From: Rhopalosiphum padi | Taxonomy: Eukaryota; Arthropoda; Insecta; Hemiptera; Aphididae | Direction: 5' to 3' | Assembly (NCBI RefSeq): GCF_020882245.1 | Contig: NC_083597.1 | Coordinates: forward strand, 63,714,152-63,778,151 | Length of the DNA: 64,000 nt | In this document: piece after piece, positions 25,501-39,500 of the stretch | Position numbering within the stretch: position 1 is the stretch's first letter | Layout: each line of letters starts with the position of its first letter | Notes under the pieces: generated by a model | Databases searched by the model: none | The model's input: only the letters and a program-made list of their open reading frames with translations | Told to the model about the DNA's origin: nothing | Position numbers and translations under genes: made by a program

Positions 25501-28500
25501 ATTGGAGTTGCATTAATACATGATGTTGTCTTCCACTACCACCCTTTGCCTGCCAACTGGTAGGTAAAACACTGCAACAAAATCTTGTCCTAGCTTGAGA
25601 TGTATTGGATCCTTTTTTTGAAGTAGGATTTTTCTAATAAAAAGAGGATTAAAAATATATGATTTGAACCATAATTAAAAAAAATTATAATCAATTACCT
25701 GTGAATTTATATTGGTTTGAGAATAATACCGAGAAAGAGAAGGTCTTAATGTATTTGGAGAAGTTGGACAAGAATTCCTAATCAAAGTACCCACCATTTT
25801 ATTAATACAATAACTTAATTTTTGTTTAATATACTAATATACATTTAAATGTACTTACGTTTCTGATACTATAGTGACATGTTTGGTCAGTTCATTATGA
25901 ATAGTTTTAGTACTAAAATCAGTTCCACCATAAATATGCCAAATTAGAGTCATTTCTCGTAATGTATATTTAACTACTGGCATTGGATATTCTTTAGGAG
26001 CCTGTAGCATATCAATTTTTCCAACTGGAGCTTTAAAATAGTTGTTAACCAAACGTAATTGTGTGTCTGTTAACATACGCACTTCTGGTATGTTACTTCG
26101 AGGCTAATTACAATTAATGAAAAATTAATAATTCAAAATTGGGTATATTTTACGATAAATCTAAAATCATACCATTTTTCCTGAACCAACTTCGTGTTCA
26201 ACAAAGCAAAATTCTTTTTCAATAAAATCGTCTTCTACTTCATATTGCAATAGCGGTTCATTATCCAAAGGGGTGACTATTTTATTGGTTTCATCCGGAA
26301 AATAAAATACTTCAATTCCTTTATCACTTTGACTTGAAGTTGGCTGATTTGAACTTTGTTTTTTAACTGAATCTCCTGGGTTTTTAGGTTTTTTAAGATT
26401 TGTAGTTTCTTCGTGCATAGCTTCCATTATAAGACTTGATAATGAATTGTTGTCAGAATCAGCTTGATCTAACAAAACAGGATCTTCTTGGTCAACTCCT
26501 TCAAACTCAGTTGCTTGTTCTTCTACAGAACTTTTATCACCATCAGAAGCCAAATAACTGAGTATACGGCAAAAAGCAAATGCAGAGTCTGCACAAGTTC
26601 TTATATGTATAACATTCACAGCCATTCTTAAGTCAACTTCGGGTTGTATCAAATCATTTGACTGTTTAGAGCATTTGCTAAGCTTTAAAGAAAGTTCAAA
26701 AACGCCCAAGTCCATTACACAAATATAATGAGACACTAAATCTAAATTTTCTGATTTAGACAAACGAGCAGAAATAAAGAAAGCTACATCCTCAGATACA
26801 ATTTGAAGAGTTGATGCTTTAGATCTTGCAACAATATTACTTGATAAACTAAAATTACCAATAGTAAGCACACATTGATATGGTAAATGGAGCGGCCTGT
26901 AAAATTTAAATGGTTAAATAATGGATTCAATTATATATAATTACATTTATAATTAATAACTTACCTATAATCAATGATACAATCCCTAAAATGTTGATGT
27001 AATTCAGTGATTACATGAGGCGATTCATATCCAGCAACAGGATAATCCACCACATCAAAGAAATCAGATAATTGATAATACCAACTCTGTGCAACAACAC
27101 TAAATATATGCCTCAAAGTGGTACCATAAATTTCATTTGCTACTCTTATTGTCTACATCATATAAATAATTTATAAAAATAGGATAATTTAATTATCATT
27201 AATCAATAAATAATATTACTTTTATATGATTGCAAACAGATATTTCAACCACAACTGTCAACATATCAGACTTATTAATATCAGATCGTTCTTTAAAATC
27301 CATACCATCCGGTATTTTGTATAACACACGTTGTAATGATTTATTTTTTCGACATACTACTTCTTTTGAATTCAAAATATCAGTACTATTTGCGGAAAAA
27401 TCTAAGTAAAAATTTATATTAATAAATACATAAACCTCAAATCAATTTGATCAAATTGATCATCAAATCAAGTTTGAAACTCACTTTCGTGACTGAAGCA
27501 GAATTTATTAGCTTGGATACAAATAAAATTATGTCTGGGTGTATTTTCATATCCAGCAGCAGTGTATAAATAAAGATCATCAAAAGCAATTTGTAATTCA
27601 CCATAATGTTCTGGTATAACTCGCCCAGAACGGTCCTATCAAAATATTTATGGTTTGTTAAAATATACCATCACAAAATTCTTTTGTAATTTTCTTATTT
27701 ATGAACATAAACACAACTTATATAATTGATAATTACCCTAGATTGTGTGACAACAGTAAACAAGCCTTGTGATACGTTCAAATTAAGACAAAATTCAGTT
27801 CTTTTAATAATAGGATCAGCAATATTCATATTAATTTGTCCACATGAATAATAATTATTAGATGTTTCATCTTCTGATTCACTTTCTGAATCTAATTTGT
27901 AAAGTTATATGCATTAATGAAAAATATAATCTTAAAATGTGTTATAATATTTACCAAACTGAATTCCAGATTTACAAGGTGCAAAATAACGAGTCTTATC
28001 CAATATATTTGATAATCGATTAATATCACCTCCAGATGATGCAGGAGTCGGAAATGATGGAGACCAAAAGAATAAATCATTTGTAAATCTAAAAAAAAGA
28101 AAAATTTATTTTATGTATGGAATTATTATAAAAAAAAGTATTATTAACCTGTTGTAAATAGTTTCATATAGATGTTTGGAAGGTAATGTGACAAATAGAC
28201 ATGGTACATTTATATCCAAATACACTTTAGAATTAGCATTGGTATTTTCAACAAATTCCATAATTTCTTCTCTAGAACCGGGAACTACTTGTATTTCCCC
28301 ATCACCTAATTTTCGTTCATGTTCTTGACCATCAGAATGATGATTTCTTTGTCTCATAATTTTTTTGGAAGCAAATGGTGATGGTTTTCCACTTGACTCA
28401 ACATAAACACTACTTGTCATGTTCTGTTCAACGTTCAAATTGCCATTATTCCTTTCATCTTCAGTATTAACAACTGGACATAGTCTTAAAATTAATCTTC

Positions 28501-31500
28501 AAAAAAAAATATAAATAGATATTTTATTTTTAGTTAGACAATTTTTATAATTTTATGACTAAAAGAGAAGTAATTGGTAATACATTTTTCATTAATCTCA
28601 ATATTTGTTGACAAATTAATACTCAATGTAACTTAATTTACTAATTATTTTCAAAAAAATACTAAAAAATTTAATTTAATTTTCAGACTTGATTGTATTA
28701 GTTCATACAAAAGTAAACAATATGACAGAAAAAAGTAACTCTACTAAAGCAATAACTGTGGTTTGACCTATTTTTACCTAATAAAAAATATAATAATTAT
28801 AAACTTTAAAATAACAAGTAGTTACTTTGGTCTGCGTTTAACATCCATTGAAATAGATTTTAATTCATCATCAATTCCTTTACATTTGGCAATGGGAATT
28901 ATATTATTGGTGTTTCCTTCTTGAAATAGAGCTTCAATAGACCGACATTGCAATTCATAACCGGTAGTAACAGTTTGTTGTGATGTTTTAGTAAATGAAC
29001 CCTCAACGTCAGACAAGTACAACCATAAAATATCATCTCTTAATATACGTTTCCACCAAGGTAATCGATTTATATCACTTAGGGGTCGTAAATCAGGAAC
29101 AGGAAATCTAATACATAAAGTTACTTATATAAAAATTTATTATTATCACTAAATAATTACAATAATTTCTTACCGAAACTTAATAGCCAGATAACTAAAA
29201 TTTAAAGTGCAATTTATATTTGTATCATTGACAGATTCAATTACTTCATTAAACTGAGGCTGACTAACCTAAAATAAAATGAAAAAATATATAAAAATCT
29301 ATTTATTTATATATAACACAATGTTCATACATTGAGTGTACTTTTTTTAGAAATCTTAAAATCTGGATTGTAAATGTATGAAGATAAGCGGTTAATTATT
29401 GAAATATCAACTTCAGAAAATGCTTCTTGCATAGTAATCCTGGAAAAAATGTTGGGAGGACATTAATATAAAAATATAGTAGAAATACCTATAGTATAAT
29501 ATAGTAGAATACAAAATACTAAAACAAAAAAAATATATATATTAATTGAAATCTTTAAATAGGCTTTTAAGTAGAATAATTATATATCTTGATCCTTGGT
29601 ATAAATCTTAAAGAATACACTTCTCACAGCAAATATATATTACCTAAGTTATTTTAAAATTCTAATTGTTTTTAACCATTTAATTTTATAAACTGTAGAT
29701 AGAAAAAAAAATCTACTCTATCTCTCGAAAGTTAAAAAGTTCACAACATAATATTTTTTTTCTTTAAATACTTAATGGTAATAGTAGTGTATTATCATTT
29801 AAATCCCTCCCCCTTATAATTTTATCCTTTATTTATTTTAAATACTATGATAGTACTAATGTATTAAAATTAATATTATTAATGCCAAAAAGATTTTAAA
29901 CACTAAATAAAATAATACAGTATATTTTTTTTCAATTTTAACCTATAATTGCTTTATACAACATCACAGTAAAGTGAAAAAATTGTGGTTTAAGTAATTA
30001 ACAATTTAAAAAATTTAATTATTAAAGATTAAATAAAAATATTTTAATATATTTTTTATAGTACAGTAAATTTCCGTTACAACGAATACCAATACAACAA
30101 AAATATCCTGTTATAACGAAAGTCATAGAAGTCCCCTGCTGAAAAGCAGGGCTTATAAAGAGCTTATTTGAATATTCGTTACAACAAAATTTTCGTTATA
30201 ATGAAAAAAAAATTCGGTCCCCTGGAGTTCATTGTAATGGGATTTTACTGTATTATTAAGAGGACGTCATACCCATATGTGTTGTCTCCGTCTTACACAT
30301 GTATGACATAGACAAAATGCGTTTACGCAGTCTGAGTAGAACTCGCTCAATTTTGGTTCTAGAGTAAATATACCTATTATAAAATTAAAAAATGACAATA
30401 CTTTGGAGGGCAAGACGCTGAGTTTTTTCCATTATTCCCATTATAAAGTTCATTATAATTAATTAGAATTAGAAAAAATTTCAAAATTTTTAAATAATCT
30501 CAAAATTTTAATTTTGTAAAAAAAAATCAGCGCCTTGCCCTCCATAATAATGTCATCTTTTAATTTTATAATAGGTATATTTACTCTAGAATCAAAATTG
30601 AGCGAGTTTTACTTAGACTGTGTCGTACGTGTATAAGACGGGGATAACACATGCAGGTATGACATCCTCTTAAATTAAATAAAAAATTAAAATTACTTAA
30701 AATACATAATAAAAAAAAAAAAAATACTTTATTTCTGAAGTGACTGGATTACAATATCTTGTAGACTTAGTATTATGTTTGAATTGGATTTGAATGTCTG
30801 GCTGTTGACAAGATATATTTGATATTTTTGGAGAACACTTGCCATTTTGTACAAATTTTAAAATCTACCAATAATAAAGATTTTATATAAAAACTTATTT
30901 TAATTTAATAATAAGAAAAACATTTTACCGGAATATATTGAGTTGGTTCTTCCATACTTTCAACAAGAACTTCCATTAATAATACATCAGATCCTGAAGC
31001 AATAATATTAACATCTTTGACAGTCTCATTAGTTTTTTCATCACCTTCTAATATCACATTTGTAGCCACAAGCTTCAAATGGTTTCTTTCTAAAGACTTA
31101 GTAATCTTATCATAATCTTTAATAATGTCAGTATTTTGAACAGCCATAAGATATTGATGGGATATTTTACGCATTTCATTTAAGGAACATTGAGTAATAA
31201 TATCGGTCTCCGGGCAAACAGCAAGAATATCATCATGTAGCAAAGCGACACATAATGAAGTTAACTGTATATTAAAATGGTTTGTTTCGCCTAACCATTC
31301 ATTTTTACCTGGAATTAAAATTATTAAAATTATATAAAAAAAAAAAATAATATAATTATTGATTGCTTTTAATAATTTACCTTTATGTCTATGCTTAGTG
31401 TGACGAGAAGACACTTCAGATTTACTAAAAAAACATCAAATATTAATATTAAAAAAAACATGTTTGAATAAATGTATTTACCTGCTAGCTACACTACTCA

Positions 31501-33893
31501 TACTAGAAGTCATTGATGAATTCATACTTGGTGCAAATGCTTTACTTTTAGCACCTTGTAATGGGAAAAATTCTTCTTCGTCATCTAAGTATATAATTTA
31601 TAAATTAATTTTGGATAGGTCTCACAAACTATGATAAAATTACCTTGCAAATTTGACCATCCTTGCATTCCTCTCAAACCAACATCAGCATCAGGTCTAG
31701 TGTCAACATGATTAAATAAATCTAGTTCTATACGATTGAAATCAGACTCAGTCATTGGTTTTTGTACAGGAGCGCTAAGTTTTTGTTCTATTAGTGGCTT
31801 AGATATGCCACGCAAGATTTCTATGACTAAATATAGTTGCCTTGGAGAACAAATAACATTAAGAGGTCCAAAGTTTATTTCCAAGCTTAGTTTTGGACCA
31901 GGAAGACTAGGATTGTGTTTAAGTACCATTCGAATAATTTGAGTACCAGTAAGTTCGGCAATAGTTATTGGCTCTGTCGTGTTAACTCTTAAATTCTTAA
32001 AAAAATAAAGTTTAAAAAAAATTAGTAAATATATTCCAAAAAGATTCTAAGTAGGAAAAACTGAGATACAATTAGATTGGCCGAAAGTACTTAAAAAAAA
32101 AAATTCAATTTATAAAAGTTCAAAGGAACTTTTGATCAAAAAGTAGGTATACAAATAAAAAACATCATTGTACAACTTATATAATACTTAGAATCTTGCA
32201 TACATGTCATTTTAGCATTTGAAAAAAATTTAACAAAAATAATTTTAAATAACTTACGGATTTTTCATTACTAGGTTTAGGACTTTTAAACTCATATGTT
32301 TGTAAGAACACTCCTTCAATTATTAATTTTTTGGTAAGAAAAGCTAAGCTATCATATAATATTCCTTCTTTTGATTCATCAGCCACTTCATCAATATAAT
32401 CTAAACTGTAAGAACAGAGATTAAATTGAATAATTTGGAAACTTAATTCATCACTTACCTTATTATATGCAGTTGTAATCCTAATCCTAATTTCATAAAA
32501 TCTGGCATATATTCTAACTTTATCACAGTATTTGAAAATTTCACTTTTATTCTGTTCAATACTAAAATGTCAAAAATAGATATAGTTATAATATAAACCT
32601 CTGATGAGTTACATAAAAATTTGATAAATTAAATGGGACAACATAGTTTAATAGAACAGTCATTGTCTACTAAATTATATTAGAAGCCATTAGCGTACTA
32701 TTGATTCATAAAGTATTTAGTACTTGTTAAATTATACATCCCACATAGGACCCAGTAAAATATTAATTTTACTAGTTCAAAGCCTAAGGGTTTAATATAT
32801 GATGTGTTTTCTTAAGTCCCGCTCATCCTGGCTTACTACTTAAATTAAATTATTAAATAAAATAATTTAATTCAAATTTACTAGATTCTATGGCCTGGGT
32901 GAATACTTCTAGACCTGAAACTTGTTCAGATTCTGGTGCATTATCAAAACTTTCTTCATAATCACTATCTGGCGAAGAATATACACTATTTGACATGGAT
33001 GACCAAACAGATTCTAGCATAGAACTAGGTATTCCTGAAAAAAATAAGTAATTTTTTATATGTTGGTATAATTTAGTTATACCAAGTTTTGTTTACCTTC
33101 TGTTTCTTTTACATTTGGTCTAACAGTGAGGCTAAGCCCTTCAATGTGTATTACACTGGATTCTTTAAGCATATTTCTCCATGGTACTGAAAGAGATATT
33201 TTTTGCACACTACCTTTGACAAATTCAAACGGTAGCTGATGCTCATCTCCTACATCATTCAGTGCCTAAAGATAAACAAATTCAATTATAAATAAAAAAT
33301 TACAATAAGGATTTGTTCCCAAATCCATGTCTATCAAATGGTTTATTTTTAAAATGTAGTAAGTATCAATAGGAAATGTAAAAGAATTTAAACTAATTTT
33401 TCATTTTTCATTGTTGAATCATATTTTAAATATAAGTACATTATGTACCATAGCATGAATACAATGTTAATTTATAAGAAATACAAGCAAGCCATGCTAC
33501 ATAATGACATCAAAAACTTTTACCTACCTTCTACTTATTTAATATTTATTTTATAAAATAGAAAATAAGTAAATAAAATGTATAGACAATGGGTACATAA
33601 TCTATTAGCAATAAAATCATTGTTAATGATGTAATCAGACAAATGTAACACGCATTTAGTAATCTATTGTTTTCATTGTCAGCACAGCTGATGTGAAATG
33701 CAAAGAAAGGCATCGCAAAACTAACCTGAACATCAAGTACAATGTCTTCGATAGACACAGCTCCGTCAAGCACATTTATGGACAATTGGTCAGACTCAAT
33801 TTTGTGCTCAAGAAACCGTCCAACGTACCGCTGTAGGAGGTACCGACAACACCTCTTTTGCAGATTCTCTGTGCAAAAATTGAACCACGACAT
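22598..33893 (-). CDS. ATG2: Autophagy-related protein 2 (ATG2)
   Basis: ATG2 is a rod-like bridge that moves phospholipids from the ER to the growing phagophore and acts with WIPI/ATG18 and ATG9. The start ATG is at 33893-33891; the protein opens with a chorein-type N-terminus (KRCCRYLLQRYVGRFLEHKI). About 29 coding exons are read near 33726-33893, 33097-33265, 32887-33034, 32460-32567, 32263-32408, 31654-31993, 31478-31584, 31382-31425, 30928-31309, 30731-30865, 29331-29440, 29175-29269, 28824-29108, 28150-28497, 27955-28089, 27738-27890, 27482-27636, 27222-27401, 26964-27153, 26174-26896, 25858-26103, 25701-25797, 25493-25634, 25268-25434, 25036-25206, 24603-24970, 24257-24544, 24035-24193 and 22598-22823. 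Most borders are approximate. The total is about 2,000 aa, normal for the family. The C-terminal ATG_C region is well conserved: QECCVKVSMLPLRLNIDQD, GFRDLVQLPIEQYQKDGRIV, TSTAMAALEIATRIV and GGVMRQIPPTALTPIILASQ. Intron 10 hosts two MITEs. Confidence 0.95.
23881..24012. repeat. AT-only low-complexity tract in ATG2 intron
   Basis: About 130 bp consist almost entirely of A and T in ATA/TAT/TAA steps, in the last intron of ATG2. This is simple-sequence DNA. Confidence 0.7.
30064..30250. mobile_element. pogo/Tigger-like MITE in ATG2 intron 10
   Basis: The element begins CAGTAAATTTCCGTTACAA and its other end, inverted, begins CAGTAAAATCCCATTACAA. Both ends are flanked by TA. Internal copies of GTTACAACRAA/GTTATAACGAA motifs are typical of this group. 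It is 187 bp and non-coding. Confidence 0.75.
30260..30669. mobile_element. Foldback MITE with about 170-bp terminal inverted repeats and TTAA target site
   Basis: The left arm starts GAGGACGTCATACCCATATG and the inverted right arm starts GAGGATGTCATACCTGCATG. Similarity continues for about 170 bp on each side, so nearly the whole 410-bp element is an inverted repeat with a short centre near 30440-30510. TTAA flanks both ends (30256-30259 and 30670-30673), as in piggyBac-type insertions. A related copy starts at 62027. Confidence 0.8.
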
Positions 33894-35958
33894 TGTGTGC
33901 GGCACATGTAAGGCAGTTTGTGATGTTTTTTTGGCACACAACCTCCTATTCTACTATTTATTATATTATTTCTATAATCCTCGACGCCCACACACAGCTC
34001 TTGATCTAGACCCTGTGGTAAAGACGTATATTGTATATATAGTATATTCGAATGTATTATATAAATAAACAAAAATCAAATAGAAACCGTGAGTGCGTTT
34101 CCGTCGCGGCCGTTCGTTCGACTTTGGCAATGTTCTGCGACGACGATTCGGACCGAAAACGACAATGACGAAACAACGGTCGTTGTATTTATTATTGTTA
34201 TATTTCTTTTTCGTACGAAAACATCACAGTGTAATAAATATTTATATATTATAATATACGTACATCTGAATATTATATTATATAGTTCATATACTGTCGT
34301 TTTTTCAATAACAACTACCTATAAGATATACTATGGTAGATATTTTATGCCTATGCATACGGAAAAAGGAAAATATATTACATTGATCGTGAAAAAAAAA
34401 AATCACCACACGGGACACAAGAACACGAGCGATTATTATTGCGTTTCGGGTATAGACCACTGTACGCACGTCGTCGACGACCGTGCGCGCGGAACAAAGG
34501 AAAATAGTAAATACACACTAGCAGTCGTCTGTGTGCGTGCACCACCACTGCCTCCCCCGCCACCCCGCCGACCACGGACAGCCGAACGCCACAGCGGCCA
34601 CGGTTATTATCACACGCGCACAGAACAAAAACAATAATAAAAAACATATGATTCGACCGCCGCCGTCCGACTGCCTAAGGCCAATCCGATCAAAACATCC
34701 GCTGTGCGCGCGCACCTTCCTACCTACAATATTTAATGTATTGTTATTTATTATTATAATATAGGTAGGTATTACACGTTTACACTGTACAACTGTGTCC
34801 CGACGTTCTGTGTGACCGTCTGTATATTATATATTATTATTTTAATATTTCATACTTTCATGGTTTCATAGTCTATACACGTACACCGAGTAATACGGGC
34901 GAAACGTCGATGGTCGATATTACAGTAAAGATGTCGTGGAATTATTATTATACATTAGTATATATTGTTCATTTTTCTCGTCGTCGTCGTCGTAGGTAGG
35001 TAAAATCATAATAAGTAAAACAATAGTCCATAGTAAAACGCACGCATCAGTACACCACTGTATACAAATTATATATTATAATATAATAAATGGCGGTGGG
35101 TAAAAATGGACCACTACGGGGTGCTAAAAATGTATATCATGTAACTTTATGTCTATACTATATTTTACGTATTATTGACATTATTGTGTATAATACGAGT
35201 ATTATAGAAGATGCTATATTTTCTGTTAGTAACAATTTTATATTTTTATGTATACACAGGATCCAGTGGTTTTAAGTTTTAAATTCTACACCGTCTACTT
35301 AAATCTATATATTACAACATTATATATTGTATATACAGTATACAATATACATTACCTATTGGCTATTGGCTATTATCTATACAGACATACAGTATACATT
35401 TAATATTTATTCACAAAAAAGTGTGTGCCCAAGTTGTTTTTATTTTTAAAAACCAATAACCACTAAACTTTATTGTCATGAGTTCGTGATTCATGACAAT
35501 ATGACAAGGACATGTAATATTTCCATCGGTACCTTCTAAGTTCCAAGTATGATTTGCTTTTCTTTTTAATTGCATTAATTATTTTTTTTAAATTCTTAGC
35601 GCTTAGCCTGATTTTTTTTATCTCAAAATAATCGATGTGTGATTATAAAATTAATTATTTATTATTATACTAAATAGCACCTAAGCCGTGTTTGGACTAC
35701 ATAGGTGGTATTCATTATGAAATACCGTTTTAGATCGTGGTACGTATAGTAGATTAATTAATATTTTACAATAAATTTTGAATTTTTAGCGTATTTTCAA
35801 GAAACTTTCGTTGATTAAATCGAGTCGATTGGTCAGTAAGCTTATAAGTAAAGCTGTTCGGTAGTTACGCCAAGCTTCCAACCAACGGGCATTACATATT
35901 ATTACATAGCTACACCACTCGAGTACTCGAATCCGAATACCATTTTATGCGCTATAGG
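33894..35958. other. ATG2 upstream region with CpG-rich patch
   Basis: Positions 34080-34720 are GC- and CpG-rich against the AT-rich background and probably form the ATG2 promoter and 5' leader. Long open stretches on both strands there (for example 34089-34637) have low-complexity composition, such as a poly-Pro run from CCGCCACC repeats, and match nothing I know. A short TCG triplet run lies near 34978-34993. The remainder is AT-rich with no gene recognised. Confidence 0.4.
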
Positions 35959-36523
35959 CAGTGGCGTATTTAGCTTTTTGGCGCCCACAGGCTAAATTAT
36001 TCTGGCGCTCCTACCCTTACCTCGTGGTACCAAGGAATCAACAATATTTGGTCTGAACCTTTTATGATAAATTTTTATATGCACATTTTTATTAAATCTT
36101 TAAAACAAACAAATTTAAAAAAAATACACATTTCTGCAGGCCTAATAATTTTCTTTACTTGTCAATTTGATTCTTGTACAGTTCCATAACAATTGAAATT
36201 AAAAAATCAACATATATAGTCAAAGTAAACATAAATAATATCAATAGCAAAATCGTATGAAAAAATCTCATATTGATTATGCAATTGTACTTTCAAGACT
36301 TCAAAACTAAATTTACAAGAAAAAAAGGCAACTGATTACAAGGCAAACACTCATAAATTTGTTTTACATGAACCTGTTAAACGACATGTCGCATGTATCA
36401 ATAATCGAAATATATTAATTTAGAAAATGTATTAAAATAATTTTTCCAAGTACCTATCTCTTGATTTCATAAATAAGTCGCCCTAGGTTCTAGCCTCATA
36501 GCCTGCTCCTAAATACGCTACTG
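35959..36523. mobile_element. Non-autonomous hAT element with perfect 8-bp target duplication
   Basis: The ends are CAGTGGCGTATTTAG and, inverted, CAGTAGCGTATTTAG. The octamer GCTATAGG occurs immediately before (35951-35958) and after (36524-36531) the 565-bp element. The CAG start and 8-bp duplication are hAT hallmarks. I found no transposase remnant in the AT-rich interior. Confidence 0.9.
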
Positions 36524-36531
36524 GCTATAGG

Positions 36532-39500
36532 TGGTAGTGCACTACGCCCTTACAGTCTACCAGACACGTAGCCAGGCGGGGCCTGGGTGGGCCTTAAATT
36601 TACCATGGCCTAGGGCTGCCCCCCCAAATTCAAAATATAATTATTTTTACCAATTATCAAAAATGTGATTGTGTACATTAAAATAAATCTATTGTGATAA
36701 CTACTAGGTAATACAATTATTATTTATTATTATAATAATTAATTTTTATATTCGTGGGTAACGTTTCTGAAAATTATACCTAAATAATAGGGTGAAATGG
36801 GGTAACTGCGACGCAATTTTAAATAGTTCGACTTCAACTGTCAATTTCTTGTGAAATAATTAACTTAAAAATATGATGATTATTACAATATAATGATATG
36901 GAAGTTATATACTATAAAATATGCCCTAGCCCTAGCTATTCCAAAATATTTTAATTATGATAATATTACCTACCTCTATACATTCTTCCGAAGACAATGA
37001 TTATTGATTAAAGCAAGATATATCTGGTTTACGCCGAATATTATTACGCTATACGCGGTGTGTGTAAATGCAAAATTACGTTTGGTCGATGGGGGAGAAA
37101 CGGTTACTTACTCTGTGCGCAAGTCCACTGTTGCATCCTACTGGTGGACGTCATTACATATTTCATATTTGTGTTGCTTTTTGTTGTTCGGACGTTTGAT
37201 TTCTACTCTACATTTTAACCATCACGATTTTAGTCTGTACTGTGTACACTACGCAGACGCATAGTACACATATTATATAAATATATCTAAGCAGTACTGT
37301 AGAATATATAATATATAAATGTTCGTCATTACTCATTAGCGTTATTATATAACAGTCACTTTTTTTCTTGTCGTAAGACTAAAACGTAGTTGATTTTTTT
37401 TTTATTAATACATTATACGTATTAGAAAATTGATTTCTCTACACATAATCCAGATGAAATATAAATAATAATTAAAGTAGAACCATCGCTAGGGAAGCTC
37501 TTAAAGTCTCAATAGATATTATAATGTTTATAATAAAGCATCAATTATCAAATGTATATGATATAACGGAACTTGGTAGTCTGTGCAGGTCGGACGGCGG
37601 CGTTGGTATAGGTACCTATATATATAATATTATAATTAATCGGGTATTCAGGTGAATGAGGCAGTTTAGCGAAAGAAGTTCTGCTGTGGAACACTGCTAT
37701 AGAACAGGTGTTACCCGGATGAACGAGTAAATGAGTAATACTATAATATAGTGATAGTCGTCGATAATGAATCAACGGCGATGTGGCAATAATAGGACAG
37801 CTAACTTCCTTACTGTACAATCGTTTGAAATTTCAATGTTATCGTCATTATCATTATAATATTAAATATTATTTCACGTCATAATATTCAAAAAATCCAT
37901 TCTCGACCATTCGGCTCCCGTCCTACGCATCGTATTTTTTTTCGTTGTCATTATATATTATTAAACTATTATATACAGTTGTTGGTTATTATATTTATTT
38001 GGTTTTCATTTTCAGGGTCATTAAATTAGGGAAATACGATTTTTCGTCATTGGCCATTGTTTCGGAACCATAGGTACCACTACTTTATATTATACTATTA
38101 TAATATTACATATTTATATACCTATAGTAGTTACTAATAATGTATAATATAATGTCATTTATTATTATTAATATTTTACATTATTAAGTAAAAAAAAATA
38201 TTAATAATAATACTACAACTAATGGACTATGATCTGTATTGTGTTTGTGTATTTACGTATAATTATATGCTTATTTAGATAATATACTTACCTATAAAAT
38301 AATAGGTTACCTACATAGTACCTATCGCACTTGACGCATTTATGGTTTACCTATAACCTATATAACCTATGTCCTATATAATGTTATAATATACTGATTA
38401 TACTGTATAGGAAGGGTATTCACTAATCACTACATAGTTCATTGTACGATCAAAGATGGAAATGGAGGGGAGCCTAAGTTAGAAAATATTATTACTACCT
38501 TCCCCAAATATATATTTTTTTTTATGGTTGATTATAGTTATTGATGGTTATAATATTTATATTAATATAAGTATATAACTAAATCAAAACATGACTGAGA
38601 ACTCAAGTGGTTCAAAATCATTATTCATTTCAAATCTATATGATTATCCACATTATTGAAAAACGGACCACAGGTGTCAAAAAGTGCTAATAATGAAAAC
38701 ATTATTAAAACATTTATTGAAATAAAAATTAAAAAATAAAATTGTATTAGTTTAAGTGAATGTTGATTAAAATGGTACAACTTCTCCCCATATTTTTATT
38801 TATAATAAAAATATTGGCCCCTGTGTTTTTGCCAATTTGCGTTAACGAGTTATACGATACATATTTATAAAAGTATTGGCACACCATATTGACATCATGT
38901 ACATAAATATATCAGTATATTTCGTAGGTACATCGTACATTGTATATATGATAATTACGTAAATACGCATCACCTCATGAAATTCATATCGCAAACCTAT
39001 TTGTCGTTAAACTATTATTATAAAACTATAGAATTTATTATACGACGTACATCGACGTGTACGCGCACATCGTACAGATTCACAGTGGCTCTCGTTCGTT
39101 TGCGACGCTAATAATAAAAAATCGACAATAATAATAAACGAGTATAATATATATGACGTACTATGTATAAACTATAAACCACTCCGTGATTACCTCGCGT
39201 CAACTCATTGTAGATGTAGAACACGAACAATAATAATAATATTATTGCTGTACACAGTACACTGCGCATCTGCACTGACAATCCAATTTCAAATTAGCTT
39301 AACAATATTTCAGTAAAATGAACTGATCCACATTTTTAATTTTTATTACGACTCGTGACCATAATATCATGTTTATATTGTTTATTATGAAAATTATTTT
39401 ATAATATTATTATTAGAACCTATTGCACTATTGCATAATTCAATATTTGTAAATGTTTTTTTCTTTTTTGAGATTAATAGGTATGAGATATCAATAATAG

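Noticed and set aside
33893..33941. ATG2 start extended upstream to 33941
   Set aside because: The known family N-terminus begins at the MSW-type start immediately before the chorein motif. The extension has no conserved residues.
34089..34637. 182-codon plus-strand open frame upstream of ATG2
   Set aside because: Low-complexity composition including a poly-Pro run, overlapping open frames on the minus strand, and no domain. It lies in the probable ATG2 promoter.
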